From NCBI GenBank assembly GCA_963575745.1, contig CAUYUJ010014338.1, positions 306,501 through 362,500 on the forward strand: 56,000 nt of DNA, written 5' to 3'. The stretch comes from Prorocentrum cordatum. Lineage: Eukaryota; Sar; Dinophyceae; Prorocentrales; Prorocentraceae. Within the stretch, counting starts at the first letter, position 1. Every line of letters starts with the position of its first letter. Of this stretch, positions 1-10,797 are shown in pieces. The translations under genes were made by a program, and so were the position numbers. A model generated the notes under the pieces. It searched no databases. It worked only from the letters and a program-made list of their open reading frames with translations, and was not told where the DNA came from.

Positions 1-1125
1 GTGCGAAAAACTTGCCTGGCCCATCTCGCGGGATGCCACGATTGAAATTCTGCGCGAAAAAGCGTGCGAGACCGGACACTGGCGATACAACGTTTTTTTT
101 TTCCTCTGCGAGCCACCGGGCAGGACCGAGGGGACCCAGTCGCCAACACCGCGCACGGGCGCGCACTGAGTGTGCTGGGTTCGACTGCGTGCCAGGGTCA
201 GCACACACACGCCTGAAACAAACGTTCACACGACGCGGAACTGTCAAACAGAAGTGTCTAACAGACTGTGGGCTCGCCTCGTGTACGTTCACATTGGCGA
301 TACAACGCTGATGGTGGCCCAGAACGGAGGGCCGCGAAAAGCACGCAACTGATGTGGCTGAACACCTACAGACTCTAAGAGGACGGCGAACGCGGCAGAA
401 ACGCACGCTTGGTACATGGAGGTCTATCACGTTCGAACTTCTGCTCCGACTTCACCATGGGAGGGGTCTGAATTCTGCCGAAGAGTTTGCTGGAGGAAAG
501 AACGGCCATGCTGAGACGCTGGATGCTGCTCGACGGGGTAGGGTATTAGGAGTCTTGTGAGCTCCAGTTCCTGGGACTCGATCGAAGAGGGAAGCGAACG
601 CTCGTCGGCGTCTGCTCGCTACTGTCGTAGGACTCGGAACTCGATGATGGTTCGTGTTCCCCCTTCCCTTCGCGCTGTCGCAGGCTGGCCACGGTCAACA
701 TCGCTCAACTCCAATTCTCGTACGCCTCGAGATGGATGTGGAAAAGACGCAACATCTTCTCTATCTGCCACACTCTGGGACCGAAGGCCTGGTGGTGCTG
801 GATGAAGGACTCCTCTATGGCTCTATGGTCTTCAGCAGGGAAACGAGCACGCACAGGTAGGCAGCATTGAACGGATGGATCGCGCACCAAGATCTGGGGC
901 ATGAGCCTCACCACACCGAGGCCTGAGTACTCAAGCCCGAACGTAGCAAGAAGTGAGACAGTCCATTTCTGCGATGTCCCACGAGTTCCACTGCGCACGA
1001 GAGACAGGCGATCTGAACACCTCGGGATCGAGGTGGAAGCCGAACCAACAGGCTGTGAGCACTCCCTGGACCTGTGGCTCGCCCTGTATCTAAACGTAAT
1101 GGGATGAGTGCATTGCCAACACGCG
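1..1125. other. GC-rich DNA without a supported gene
   Basis: Open frames here are short, overlap on both strands and show no recognisable motif. I see no RNA gene, intron-exon structure or repeat in it. Confidence 0.4.
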
Positions 1126-1262
1126 CGAGCGAACGAGAGAGAGAGAGAGGGACAATTGTGTGAACTGAAGGGTGGGATAAGAGAGAGAGGGAGAGAGAAA
1201 GAGAGAGAGAGAGAGGAATAGAGAGAGAGAGAGAGAAAAAGGAAAACAAAGAAAGAGAGAAA
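1126..1262. repeat. (GA)n microsatellite
   Basis: Two long GA/GAAA-rich tracts separated by about 40 bases of unique sequence. They produce spurious Ser/Leu-rich open frames on the minus strand. Confidence 0.9.
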
Positions 1263-1280
1263 CGGAGGAGCAAGAGACAA

Positions 1281-3714
1281 AACCACTCAGTCGGGCAGGC
1301 TACAGTGCAAAATCGGGCTTCGATGATTGGAGCTTGCAAAATTGGCCATCTGTTAACACATCCAACTCTCCACCCCACCCCACACCGGTTCGATGTTGTT
1401 TTGTCCTTCTCTTCGTCGAAACCATGTCGTTGAGCTCCTGAAGATCGGTGCTTGGGGACACATCCCGGCCTCCGCGACACGCAGGTCTCTGCGCGCCGTC
1501 GCGAGGCCACCCGGAGAGGGGCAGCTCCCTGGCCTGGTCCGCGGCGCGCGCGACGCGATCATCCCCGCGCCCCCGCGGGTGCGTCAGGGACATCGCCTCT
1601 TGGCGCCGGGTGAGCCCCGCGACGCGCGACGCGCGGTCACACCTTTGGGGTGGACAGAACGTACCGATACCGCTAATCGGCTACAAGCAAGAGTGACCCT
1701 AAGTAAGAGTGACCTTTTGTGCGCGGCTTTCTGGGACCGCGGGGGGGCCAAAAGCAAGCGCGCAAGCCGCTGCTACCGCTTCTCTTTCGGCCATCTGGGG
1801 GCCCATCTGTGCCCGCACCAGAGGTCTCTCTGGCGAAAGGTCACTATTACGCCTAGTCGAGCTAATCCCCGGACCTCTCCTGGGGTGCCTTCTGGCCAGA
1901 GCTCCGGGGATTGATCTAGCCGTGGCGACGATGGCCCTCCAGGACGAGCAGCAGCATCGGTACCTCTTCTTCCTCTGGCCTTCGCGCCCTCGCCAGGCTC
2001 CAACTGAACGACAAGAGTAAACGGGTCTCACGCAAGATAGCATAGCGGCCTTACGACGCGGCGTGCACGGGCCGCCAGCGCGGCACGCTACACCGTAAAC
2101 GAGGGCACTCACGCGCGGCCTCATGCAGGCAACTTCCGCGCGAATGTCCACGCGGTCGACCCTTTGTGCCCTGATCCTCATCGTCTGGATTTCGAGCCCC
2201 AACTCCGGTCTCCGGCGGCCGTTCGGGGCGATTCTAGCACGCCAAGGACGCTCTCGGCGAGGCGCAGCTGTTGGGAGAAGCATCCCGATGCAGGAAAACC
2301 ACCGAGAACCGATGACAATCTCCGAACACCGCCGAGAAGCGACGCGACAACACTGGTCGCTCAACTGACCAGGCGGCAGCCGCGGCGGCGGCGGCCTGCG
2401 GCGGGCGGCGGCCGCGCAGAGTGCGGCGGTCGCGCAGAGGACGCGCCGCGCTGGCGGCGGCGCGGCGGGGCCTCCTGCAGGCGGCTCTCCTTGGTGGCGG
2501 CGAGTGCCTCGGGACTTGGCGGCCAGGCCCGGAAAACCGCATTGGTGACAGGCCGCGCGGTGACCTCGGGATTCCCAAGGACCTCACCGCGCGGTCGGTC
2601 ACCGCACGGTCTTCGGACCTCGGAGGCCCTCGCCCGAGACGTCCTCGGAGAACGGCCCGAGTCCCAAAGCAGAGAGGCGACCCCGAATCCCCACCCGACT
2701 CAACACGCTCCCGTGCTGGAATGATGCTCCCGTGCTGCTGGAATAGGTGATGTGCCCCCTGCATGGGTTTGGGTGTGGGATTGGGCATGCCTCCTTTGGG
2801 AATCGTTCAAGCAGGTGCGTACCCAAATGTCCGATGCTCGAACATTCCTGATCATTGGGTCCCCTGGAATCAAGATCCCTTTCTCAAGGGCCGGCTGCCC
2901 CTGGAGGCCGAAGACTGTGAAAAATCTCCGCCCCCAATTTCTGCTCAAGACGCAGGATGTCAGGAGATAGTGTCGAGGATCGACGTCTCTGGGCGCCTCC
3001 CCCTGGGCCTTACAAGCTCTTGAGTCCTCAGGGAAACTCCTCGGCGCGCCACCGCCGCTGCCGCCGCCACCCTCATCGTCGTCGGCGTCACCGTCGGGTC
3101 GACAGCTCCCCTCAGGTCCAGGCGGCGCCGAAAACAATCGAGGAGGGAAGAAAGAGAGGACGAGAGCCATCTGTCAGCGTCGTACTACGTGTCGCTCGGT
3201 GCAAGGCTGGGGCATCAGCCAGGGCGCAGTCTGCACATCCAGAGATTCGAACGTGTCGAGTCCGAAATGTTGTAATTCTCGCCCTCTGACAGGCAGTTTT
3301 CGAAACCTGGGGCATTGAGCATGCGAGTCGGGGTGGAAAGCCGACCAACGGGGATAGGGCCGAAAAGGTCGGGACTGCCAGGGACCCCCGTCTTCAACAA
3401 AAACAATCCATTGGATGTCTGGGGGGGCGTCTTCGCCCTACTCGGCCTCATTATGGCGGACCCCCTTGTGGCCGCGGCCGGGCGCGGCTCGGCAGAGGGG
3501 ACAGGATGGTCCGGGGACGGGCCTTTGGAGCGGATTCCGGCTGGGGGTAGGGCAAAGGGGGGCGGCTTCTGGCATGGGTGCAGGAAGAGGAGATTGGTAT
3601 TTTGTTCTCCACGATCTGAGGTAGTACGTACAGGGCTCGGTGGCCAAAAGTCCAATGTTAAAAAAACGTTCTGCCCGCCATGAAGATGCTGGCGCCCCTG
3701 GCACCAGCGGCCGC
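1281..3714. other. GC-rich DNA without a supported gene
   Basis: About 2.4 kb of high-GC sequence. Several open frames of 100-220 codons exist on both strands, but they are Arg/Pro/Ala-rich, overlap each other and carry no family motif. This is what stop-poor GC-rich DNA gives by chance. One inverted repeat (2553-2594) is listed separately. Confidence 0.35.
2553..2594. repeat. 11-bp perfect inverted repeat
   Basis: CCGCGCGGTGA (2553-2563) is exactly complementary to TCACCGCGCGG (2584-2594) across a 20-nt spacer. It could form a GC-rich hairpin. No nearby gene lets me assign a role. Confidence 0.55.
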
Positions 3715-4266
3715 CTACAGCTTGTAGTCAAAGAAACCGCCGAAATATCCGGCCCCAGTGTTGCCGCTCAGCACGCAGAGGCAGAGGAAGACGATGGAGG
3801 CCGAGACCACATACACTCCGCTCTGCGAGTAAAGATCACTCTGGGCATTGACGCGCCAATCGCCTTAGAGGCACAAGTAACCTTCATAAACATAGCATTC
3901 GGAGGTCCGCGGGGATTTCTTGGATCTGCGATGGACCCCCTTCTTGGCGCGCGGAGCGCGCCAAGGGCGGCGCTGGAGGCGCCGCCAGGTGGGCCGCAGA
4001 GCCGATGCAAGAAATCCGCGCAGGCCTCCGAAAGTTTACGCTTGCGCTGTTGTTTGTCCTCCGACTCCTCCCGCCGACGGGGCCGCCCTCGACGCCGGGG
4101 CCGGGGCCGAAGATCCCCCGAAGAACTGCGCCTCCACGCCGGGCTCGCGCTGGCCCCCCCGCAGCCCTGCCGGCGCCCCGACGAAGGATATCCCCAGAGA
4201 GGCCACCGACAGGATCGCGACGACCGCGAGGGCGCAGGCGGGCAGCGCCGAGGAGGACCGGGCCAT
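3715..4266 (-). CDS. Small plastid-type one-span membrane protein, two exons with a GA-AG intron
   Basis: Exon 1 runs 4266 to 4068 and exon 2 runs 3863 to 3715; the intron is 4067-3864 (204 bp). The exons were found by aligning to the intronless homologue at 13318-13668. The intron starts GAGTC and ends CTAAG with a following G, a non-canonical donor type known from dinoflagellates. The joined product is about 115 residues: start MARSSS, a hydrophobic signal-peptide-like stretch, an F-V-G motif just after it (dinoflagellate plastid leaders often have Phe there), an acidic/Pro-rich linker, then one membrane span within SGVYVVSASIVFLCLCVLSG and the C-terminus GYFGGFFDYKL. I infer a thylakoid or other plastid membrane subunit but cannot name the family. 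The ATG was chosen because it aligns with the start of the homologue. Confidence 0.72.
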
Positions 4267-5080
4267 GGCGTCAACGCAGCTCGGCGGGAGGCCCCAAGAT
4301 TCGAAGTTCGGGGTTCGAAGGTCGACACTTTCCAGCGTTTTCATTGGTCCTCGGCGGCTTTCCAGTCTCGGAGTGCCTTCCACGAGCTGCGCCTCGCCGA
4401 GGGCGTTCTGGGGGTGCCCAATCGCCCCGAACGGCCGCCGGGGAGCCGAGTTATGAGGCCTAAAGCCAGGGGAGCCCTGAGTTCATGGCGTCGCAATGCT
4501 CTCACATCGGGCGAGTTTGCCCTGTTTCGTGCCCTTCGCACCCTCACGGATCGTTCCGACTCGAAAAATACAGAAAGGCGGGGTCCAGGGCTCCAATCGA
4601 GTTTTTTTCAATATGGTGCAACGTTTTCTCGACGTCGGATCTCAGGGACTCGGCGGAAGACTGCGAGGGCAGACGGCGGTGCCAAGCTGCAGAGGCTTGA
4701 GCTAAGCAAAGACTGGGACACGAGCGACGGTGGTGATGGGCATGGCGGCAAGGGAACGGTGGTCTGGACGGCGCACTGCCGTGAAGTATCCATATCCACA
4801 AACGTCTGGAGTCCTGTCCGGGGTCCCGGGGGGGCACTGGATGTATGGATATGAATATCTGCCCACTCGCTTGGAATTGGTGGCATTGTTGTTTTTAGCT
4901 CCACGCTCCCATCAAAGACCTCTCTCCCCTAGAGGCCTCCGAGACACCATAGTGCTTCATCGTGGCGTGGGACCCTGCAAGTTTCTAGACCCCTTCCACG
5001 GGACAGGTCCTTTTGTTCTTAGGCAAGCCGCGGGAGCGATGGCTTGAAACGTCAGCGGGACCAGCCCTCCTGTACCGCAT
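4267..5080. other. No supported gene
   Basis: The upstream side of the preceding minus-strand gene and about 700 bp beyond. A plus-strand open frame (3640-4854) crosses it, but it is antisense to the gene at 3715-4266 and is not believed. No spliced-leader match or promoter motif was seen. Confidence 0.35.
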
Positions 5081-5084
5081 CCTC

Positions 5085-5214
5085 CTCTTCATTCCGCCTC
5101 CTCCTCCTCCTCCCTCTTCATCCTCTTCCTCCTGTCTGAATTGGCCCATTTGGGAGGCGGGGAGTCAAAGAAGACGACGACGACGACGACGACATACGAC
5201 GACGACGGCGGCGG

Positions 5215-5252
<38 letters not shown>

Positions 5253-5345
5253 GCGACAAAGACAACGAGACGAGGACGAAATACGACGACGGCACGGCGG
5301 CGGCGGCGACGACGGCGGCGGCGACGACGGCGGCATCCTCCGCGT
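5085..5345. repeat. Trinucleotide low-complexity tract (CTC then GAC/GGC)
   Basis: A pyrimidine-rich CTC tract (about 5088-5133) is followed by a long imperfect GAC/GGC array (5165-5345). It yields poly-Asp, poly-Arg and poly-Val frames on all strands, none treated as coding. Confidence 0.85.
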
Positions 5346-5639
5346 AGCCCTCCAGGTCGCCGCCGCGGAGCATCGCGAGCCGGGCCTCTCAGGCGAGAGA
5401 GGGCGGGGGCGGGGGGGCGGGCGCGGCGCGGAGGGGACCCAAAGCATCCGTTACCGAAAACTCTGAAAACAAAGAGCTGAGGCCGGTGTTGCCCGATCCC
5501 GCCACCTCTCTCAGCGTAGGAGGTCTGACCAGATCCTTTCCTCGTCCAAATCCCTTCTTCCATTCGGAGAGGGGGACCCTCCCCCTTCCATCCCCGGGTT
5601 CTTTATGAAGGGTTCGCGATTAGTCGGATGGTCTTGCTT

Positions 5640-5910
5640 CGTCCAAGATGACATCCAAAATGGCGCAAGATAGCCGAAGATGGCTCAAGATGGCTTCCAA
5701 CATGCTCCGGGCGGCCCCAAAGACCGCTCCAAGACGGCTCCAAGTTATCCTGGAGCCCCCCAAGGCCTCCCCAAGAAAGAGGCCAACATGTTTCAAACAC
5801 CCTAGAGAAATCAATGATTGGTGGCGTCTCACCCTCACCCCAAGATGGCCCAAGAGAGCCCTCCAGATGGCCCCAAGAGCGACCAAGAGCCCCCCAAGAG
5901 GGCCCAATAG
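5640..5910 (+). repeat. CCAAGATGGC-type degenerate repeat, short block
   Basis: Repeated words such as CAAGATGGC, CCCCAAGA and CCAAGAGGGCC recur every 10-20 bp. The same family forms the large array at 44940-51400 and blocks at 9310-9730, 12562-12745 and 39780-40380. Confidence 0.8.
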
Positions 5911-6000
5911 ACGGTTCTGAAGCCCACCAGTGGTCAGGTCCCTGAGGGCGCCAGACCCAAGGTTTCAGCCTGGGGTGAGCGGTGCCCGCTACACCGGTCG

Positions 6001-7059
6001 GTGGCAACTCGGAATGAAGACGCAGCACGAGGACGAGGGCTGGTTTTGTGTGAGCGGCAGCTGGGTTTCTACTTACACGTGGACGACGGCGCGTGCATCG
6101 GCTCGGGCAAATACCTGGGAGCCGCGGACAGCCTGATGGAACAGCTCGCCGACGAGCTGAAAGCACTGGGTTCCGTCGTGGACGACCGCGCCCCAGCGGA
6201 GGAGCTGACGAAGGTCGTGGGCTACGAGGTGGCTCATCGGCCCGCCAGTCTGAGGCTGCCCAAGAAGAGGGCGGCCATCGTGCAGGAACTTGAGCGTCTG
6301 ACGAGGGCCGAGTGGGTCCACGCCGACGACGTACGGTCTACTGCGGGGTCTTGGGCGTGGGGAGCGTTGCCCAGGAGGGATTCACTCAGCATCCCCTCCG
6401 CCGTTTTCAAGTTCCTCGACCTGTCCCCGGGCGATGGGCCCGAACATGGCTGTCGGCTGCGGGCCATGGTGAGGGTTGTCCTCTTCGCGATCGCCGACGT
6501 CGGGGCGCCGGTGGCAAACGCGTTCTTCGCCGCGGACGCCATGGGGGCCTCGGAGCTCGACAGCGGCGGGTACGGCACCGTCGCGGGGAACGTCTCTGAC
6601 AAAGTGAAGTTCGAGTCGGTGAATGCAGGAGTGGCCGCGGGCTTCACCGTGGCCAAGCTGGACGGCAGTTTCGCGGGTTTGAAGGACCCCGAGAAGGAGA
6701 TCAGGCGTACCATACCGTTCACCATGTTGCCTCAGGAGTTGTTCGACGGACAGGTTGACTGGAAGGTGGTGGAGCACGGCCGCTGGGCCCGCGCGGACCA
6801 CGTCACCTTGGGGGAAGGCCGAGCAATGGCGAGGCCGGCGCGCGGGCTGGCCCTCGCTCGCCGGCTTTCGAGGTCAACCGTCTACTACCTTCAGAAGACC
6901 GCCGCCTGCCTGGCGGCCAGGATTCGACTCATCATACCGTGGATCGAGACCATTAAGCAGCCTGCTCGTTGGGTCTCTCGCTTAATTTGTGCAGATGAGC
7001 AGGGAGCGGAGCGGAGTGACAGTGGCGGGACCACGTCGTCTCGACCCGCATCAGCCTAG
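6001..7059 (+). pseudogene. Reverse transcriptase C-terminus plus RNase H of element A
   Basis: A 352-codon open frame. Near the start YLHVDDG (residues 24-30) is the RT catalytic motif C (x-x-D-D), so everything upstream of it in the palm is missing. After a thumb-like region, FFAADAMGASELDSGGYG (about residues 175-192) resembles the first catalytic Asp strand of DIRS-type RNase H, ADHVTLGEGRAM (about 260-271) the Glu region, and PWIETIKQPARWVSR (about 318-332) the conserved W-x-x-S/T-x-x-x-x-A-x-x-x-S-R tail of that family. The last 70 bp overlap the recombinase frame. With no RT fingers this is a remnant. Confidence 0.7.
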
Positions 7060-7990
7060 CAATATCAACCCAGCGACGCTCGCCAGGTACCGAGCCGCTG
7101 GGAAGCCGTTTTCCACGTGGCTGGAAGAGTGCAACTTCCAGACCGACTGCGCCGAGGCCCGGGACGAACTGCTTGTGGAGTTCAAGAACGAGGCAGGTCT
7201 ATCGCGCAGCCACTTCACGCATCTGCTGGCGAACGTGGAATTTTGTTTTTCCAAATTCAAAGGCAGCCTACACTGGGCGAGGGCCGTGCTGGCGGGCTGG
7301 GCTGCGAATGCACCGACAAAGCATGCGGCGCCGCTCGGCCGTGGGCCCGCTGCGCTCATTGGGGCACAGTGGACCAGACAAGGCCAGTACTGCCTGGGTG
7401 TGGGCATCTTTCTGCAAGCCAAACGTGGACTTCGATCATCAGCGATGCTGGAAATGCGACCCGAAGACATCGCGTGGCCGTCGAGGTCTGGAGGAGCATC
7501 GCTGCAACGAAGCATGGTCATCGCCCTGGGACCTCGAACGAGGGCCAAGGCAAAGAGAGCACAACTTGTCATCATACGCGAGGAGGAAGAGGCTCTCATC
7601 CGTCTCATGTCTCGCCTCGTTGCTGCTACGCCGACCTCGGCCTGCCTTCTCCAATGCTCGATCGACCGCCACCGTCGCATGCTCAAGACCATTGAGGAGA
7701 GCTTGGGCGTGACCGCGGGGTGGGCGCCCCACTCTCCCCAACGGGATTCGCTGCTGACTCGGCGGCGGGCGTGGTGCCCTTCGCCGAGATCAAGGAGAAA
7801 GGCAGGTGAATCTCAGGGAGCTCCACCAGGGTCTACATCGACGCGGTCGCCGCCAGCGACATCATCACAAGGTGCGCGAACGCAGGGCCGTCGCAGGCAA
7901 TCAGCTGGGTCTGCGACAAGTTCGAGCTGCGTTCCCGAGGGCTGTTTCGATGCCGCCGACTGGCTGGAAGAAGCACGAGGCGCGCGTCTT
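6989..7990 (+). pseudogene. Tyrosine recombinase of element A, frameshifted
   Basis: Frame 6989-8161 gives an N-terminal helical domain, then GLRSSAMLEMRPEDIAW (about residues 147-163), matching the first catalytic-Arg region, and a basic TRAKAKR strand. At the H-x-x-R box the frame reads PHSPQRD. One base appears lost there (about 7740), because the +1 frame continues as GFAADSAAGVVPFAEIKEKG. The conserved G-R-W is then G-R-stop (TGA 7807-7809, one base from TGG), followed by SGSSTRVYIDAV with the likely nucleophile Tyr (codon 7834-7836). In eukaryotes this enzyme class integrates circular cDNA of DIRS/Ngaro elements. The frameshift and stop make this copy inactive. Confidence 0.7.
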
Positions 7991-8090
7991 CGTGCCGCCC
8001 TTCCCGCAGGCAGAGCCACGCCCGAGTCGGGAGTCGACGCCGCGCCCCTCTGCGGGCCCCTCGGCGGCGGCAGCGCCCCGACCTCCCCCA

Positions 8091-8340
8091 GTGGCGGATC
8101 CGCCAGCATGGCGGCCCCGCCCCATTTTGGCACACCCCTCACGAGGATCGTGGCCCCATAGGGAGCTCCACCGAAGGCCTCAGTGGCAGCGTTCGCATGG
8201 CGGCCTCCGGCCATTTCGGCACACCCCTCACGAGGATCGTGGCCCTATAAGGGAGCTCCACCGAAGGCGCCAGTGGCAGCATTCGCATGGCGGCCTCGGG
8301 CCATTTCGGCACACCCCTCACGAGGATCGTGGCCCCATAG
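8091..8340 (+). repeat. 90-bp tandem repeat, about 2.8 copies
   Basis: Units start near 8091, 8183 and 8273. Each contains GCATGGCGGCC, then CACACCCCTCACGAGGATCG (starting 8131, 8220, 8310). It lies in the 3' non-coding tail of element A. All units are open in one plus frame, which extends the recombinase frame spuriously. Confidence 0.9.
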
Positions 8341-8600
8341 AGAATTCCTCTTGCTTTGTCCCACCTGCCCTGCGGCATTCACGTTTGCATATGTTTGGGT
8401 CCTTCGCCAGGATAATTGTTTTTGGAGGCCTCGAGGCTCGGGTCCGAAGGGGGTCGCGTCAGTTACTAATGGCCTGTCAGTGTGTAGGGCACGTCGCTCT
8501 CGCGTTGCTCGACTATTTCTTCTCAGTTCGTTGATGACTCTCGCAGGGGCGGATACGGACTGATGTGTGTGTGTTTGCGAGCGCGTGCCGGGGTTGGGCC

Positions 8601-8806
8601 TTTCTGTCAGTGGCGTGCGTTCCTTGTCCGCCGTCTGTGTAATCTACAGGCTCAGGCAAGCGTGATCCGTTTAAGACATCCGATGCAGCAAGCTGGGAGA
8701 AGTCTCGCGTCCGAAAAGGAGTCGGCCACCGCTGTGGTCCAGTCTTTGAAGTAGCAGTTGCAGGCAGTCTTTGGGAATGTCCAGAACTCTTGCCCTCCTA
8801 TGATCA
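8601..8806 (+). repeat. 206-bp direct repeat, copy 1 (B1 of element A)
   Basis: Matches 8930-9135 at a constant offset of 329 bp with scattered substitutions. Both copies start TTTCTGTCAGTGGCGTGCG and end CCTATGATCA. The 123-bp spacer 8807-8929 would be A2 in a split-direct-repeat element. Confidence 0.85.
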
Positions 8807-8929
8807 TTATGGGAGAGAGCAGCATGCACGCGTATTAACGAGATGTTGAGTTCGAGTCGGGCTGGTGGGGCTCTGCAACTGTCTGTCCTCAAGCACTTTT
8901 CGGGGCCCCCACCCGACCCACCCTGGGTT

Positions 8930-9135
8930 TTTCTGTCAGTGGCGTGCGTTCCTTGTCCGCCGTCTGTGTGATCTACAGGCTCAGGCAAGCGTGATCCGTT
9001 TAAGACATCCGATACAGCAAGCTGGGAGCAGCCTCGCGTTCGAAAAGGAGTCAGCCACCGCTTTGGTCCAGTCTTCGAAGTTCCAGTTGCAGGCAGCCTT
9101 TGGGAATTTCCAAAACTCTTGCCCTCCTATGATCA
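8930..9135 (+). repeat. 206-bp direct repeat, copy 2 (B2 of element A)
   Basis: Second copy of 8601-8806. Its right end is the probable 3' terminus of element A, since a (CATA)n microsatellite starts a few bases later. Confidence 0.85.
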
Positions 9136-9137
9136 CT

Positions 9138-9228
9138 GAGCACATACATACATGCAGACAGCCAGGCATACATACATAGATACATACATCCACACATACA
9201 TACATACACATACATACACATAGAAACA
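9138..9228. repeat. (CATA)n microsatellite
   Basis: Imperfect CATA tetranucleotide tract directly after element A. A related alternating purine-pyrimidine tract borders both ends of element B (20962-21022 and 28018-28048). Confidence 0.9.
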
Positions 9229-9309
9229 CAACCTGTGCCGATCAGGCGGCGCCCAGGAAAGGGCCTAGGTTGTGGACCAGAGGCCTTTCGCAATTGTATA
9301 CTAAGGTTC

Positions 9310-9730
9310 CGTGGGAAGTCTCTCAAAGGCCCGCTTGGGGCCTCTTGGGGGTCTCCTAGGGGGTTCCTGGGGGCTTCCTGGGGCTCCTTGGAGGCCTCTT
9401 GGGGTCACCTATATTGGGAGCACTTTGGGGCCTCTTAGGGCCAAGGCTCGAAATTTGAAGTTGGTTTTCACCCTCTGGGACCCCTCTTGGGCCTGCGCTG
9501 GGGCTCTCTTGGGCCATCTTGGGGGCCTCCTGGGCTGTCTTGGGCCCTTCTTGGGCCGTCCTGAAGCTCTCTTGGGGGCCTCCAGGGCCGTCTTCGGAGC
9601 CTTTTGGGCCGTCTTGGAAACTGTGGAAGCCCAAGAGGCGAGTATGCTGACCATATACGCTTTCCCAACTGAATGGGACCGGTTTTGCTTATAAGGCTCT
9701 CTTGGGGAGCCTCTTGGGGGCGTCTTGGGG
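9310..9730 (-). repeat. CCAAGATGGC-type repeat block, inverted
   Basis: The plus strand shows GGGGCCTCTTGGGG-like words, the reverse complement of the CCAAGA family. The plus strand carries many closely spaced runs of 3-4 G. Confidence 0.8.
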
Positions 9731-9818
9731 CCAATTCTTTCTTTCCTTCCGTATCCCGTGCAAGACCGGCCTTATGACCGTGCGGGATTTGCGACGCTCG
9801 ACTCACTTTCCCGTGTAT

Positions 9819-10121
9819 TACCACGCGGACGGGCAGCGGCACTGTGGCCGCGAGCTGCCTCAAATGTACATTGGAGGCAGCGCCGGCGATCAGCATGCCT
9901 AGCTCGGCATCAGAAGCTGGTTCAAAACAGATTCGCTGCGTCGTCATACAGCACAGCCCAGCAGAGACAGCCCATCATCCCCTGGCCCTTCAAACATCGC
10001 TAAGAAAAAATCAGGCTCGGCCGACCTTGCAGCGCAGCCAACTGTCACCGGGCTGCTGGAGTGCTCGGTGCGTGCACAGAGCATGCGGTCAACTCCCAGA
10101 CGCAGGAGGAGGTGTGAGGAC
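9819..10121 (+). repeat. ~300-bp direct repeat, copy 1
   Basis: Starts TACCACGCGGACGGGCAGCG and matches 10456-10753 (initial offset 637 bp, with a few small indels). It contains ACATTGGAGGCAG, a word also found twice in related form in the intervening DNA. No coding sense was found. The pair plus its 334-bp spacer resembles the B1-A2-B2 ends of the YR elements, but no recombinase or RT lies next to it. Confidence 0.85.
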
Positions 10122-10455
10122 GAGGGCGCAAAATCAATCTGCATCGAATCGAAGAGTCGGATCTGAACATCGATCCGTATTTCTCCCATTGACAATGAAG
10201 TTCGGCTTCGCATCCCCTTTCCCCCGACCAACTCTTGCCGTGGCCGTTGTTAAAAAGCAGAACGTGCAGCGGCGGCGACGGACTGCCCCAGACGCACATT
10301 GGAGGCAGTGTGGTGCGCCCACCACACGAACAAGCTTGCATCTCAGGGGCGCGCCTGTGCAACGAATGCTTCACCCTCCAGACTATCCGAGAGCAGAAGG
10401 TGCAGTGCTGACTCACTGCCCCAGGTGTATACTGGAGGCAGCGCAGTCCGCCTAG

Positions 10456-10753
10456 TACCACGCGGACGGGCAGCGGCACTGCGGCCGCGAGCTGCCCCAG
10501 ATGTACATTGGAGGCAGCGCCGGCGATCAGCATGCCTAGCTCGGCACCAGAAGCTGGTTCCAGAAGGACTCGCTTCGTCGTCATACAGCACAGCTCAGCA
10601 GAGACAGCCCATCATCCCCTGGCCCTTTAAACATTGCTAAGAAAAAATCAGGCTCGGCCGACCTTGCAGCGCAGCCAACTGTCACCAGGCTGGACTGCTC
10701 GGTACGTGCACAGAGCATGCGGTCAACTCCCAGGCGCAGGAGGAGGGGTGGGA
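10456..10753 (+). repeat. ~300-bp direct repeat, copy 2
   Basis: Second copy of 9819-10121. It ends about 45 bp before the stop codon of the minus-strand pseudogene at 10798-12445. Confidence 0.85.
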
Positions 10754-10797
10754 ACGGCTGGCAAGCCCACCTCACTCTGTTGAGTCACTACGACATG

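Larger units (their letters stand above)
5995..9135 (+). mobile_element. YR retroelement A, 5'-truncated, with 3' repeat pair
   Basis: The element begins inside the reverse-transcriptase palm, continues through RNase H (6001-7059) and a tyrosine recombinase (6989-7990), then a non-coding tail with a 90-bp triple repeat (8091-8340). It ends with two 206-bp direct repeats (8601-8806 and 8930-9135) around a 123-bp spacer. RT-RNaseH-YR order is that of DIRS/Ngaro-type elements. The repeat pair with spacer fits the B1-A2-B2 end of a split-direct-repeat element; the matching A1 copy expected at the 5' end is absent, consistent with truncation. A (CATA)n tract follows at once (9138-9228). The 5' boundary is approximate. 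Confidence 0.65.

Noticed and set aside
705-1510. Minus-strand frames rich in Ser-Leu
   Set aside because: Produced by the (GA)n microsatellite.
3640-4854. 404-codon plus-strand frame
   Set aside because: It is antisense to the two-exon gene at 3715-4266, Arg/Ser/Pro-rich, and crosses that gene's intron without any motif.
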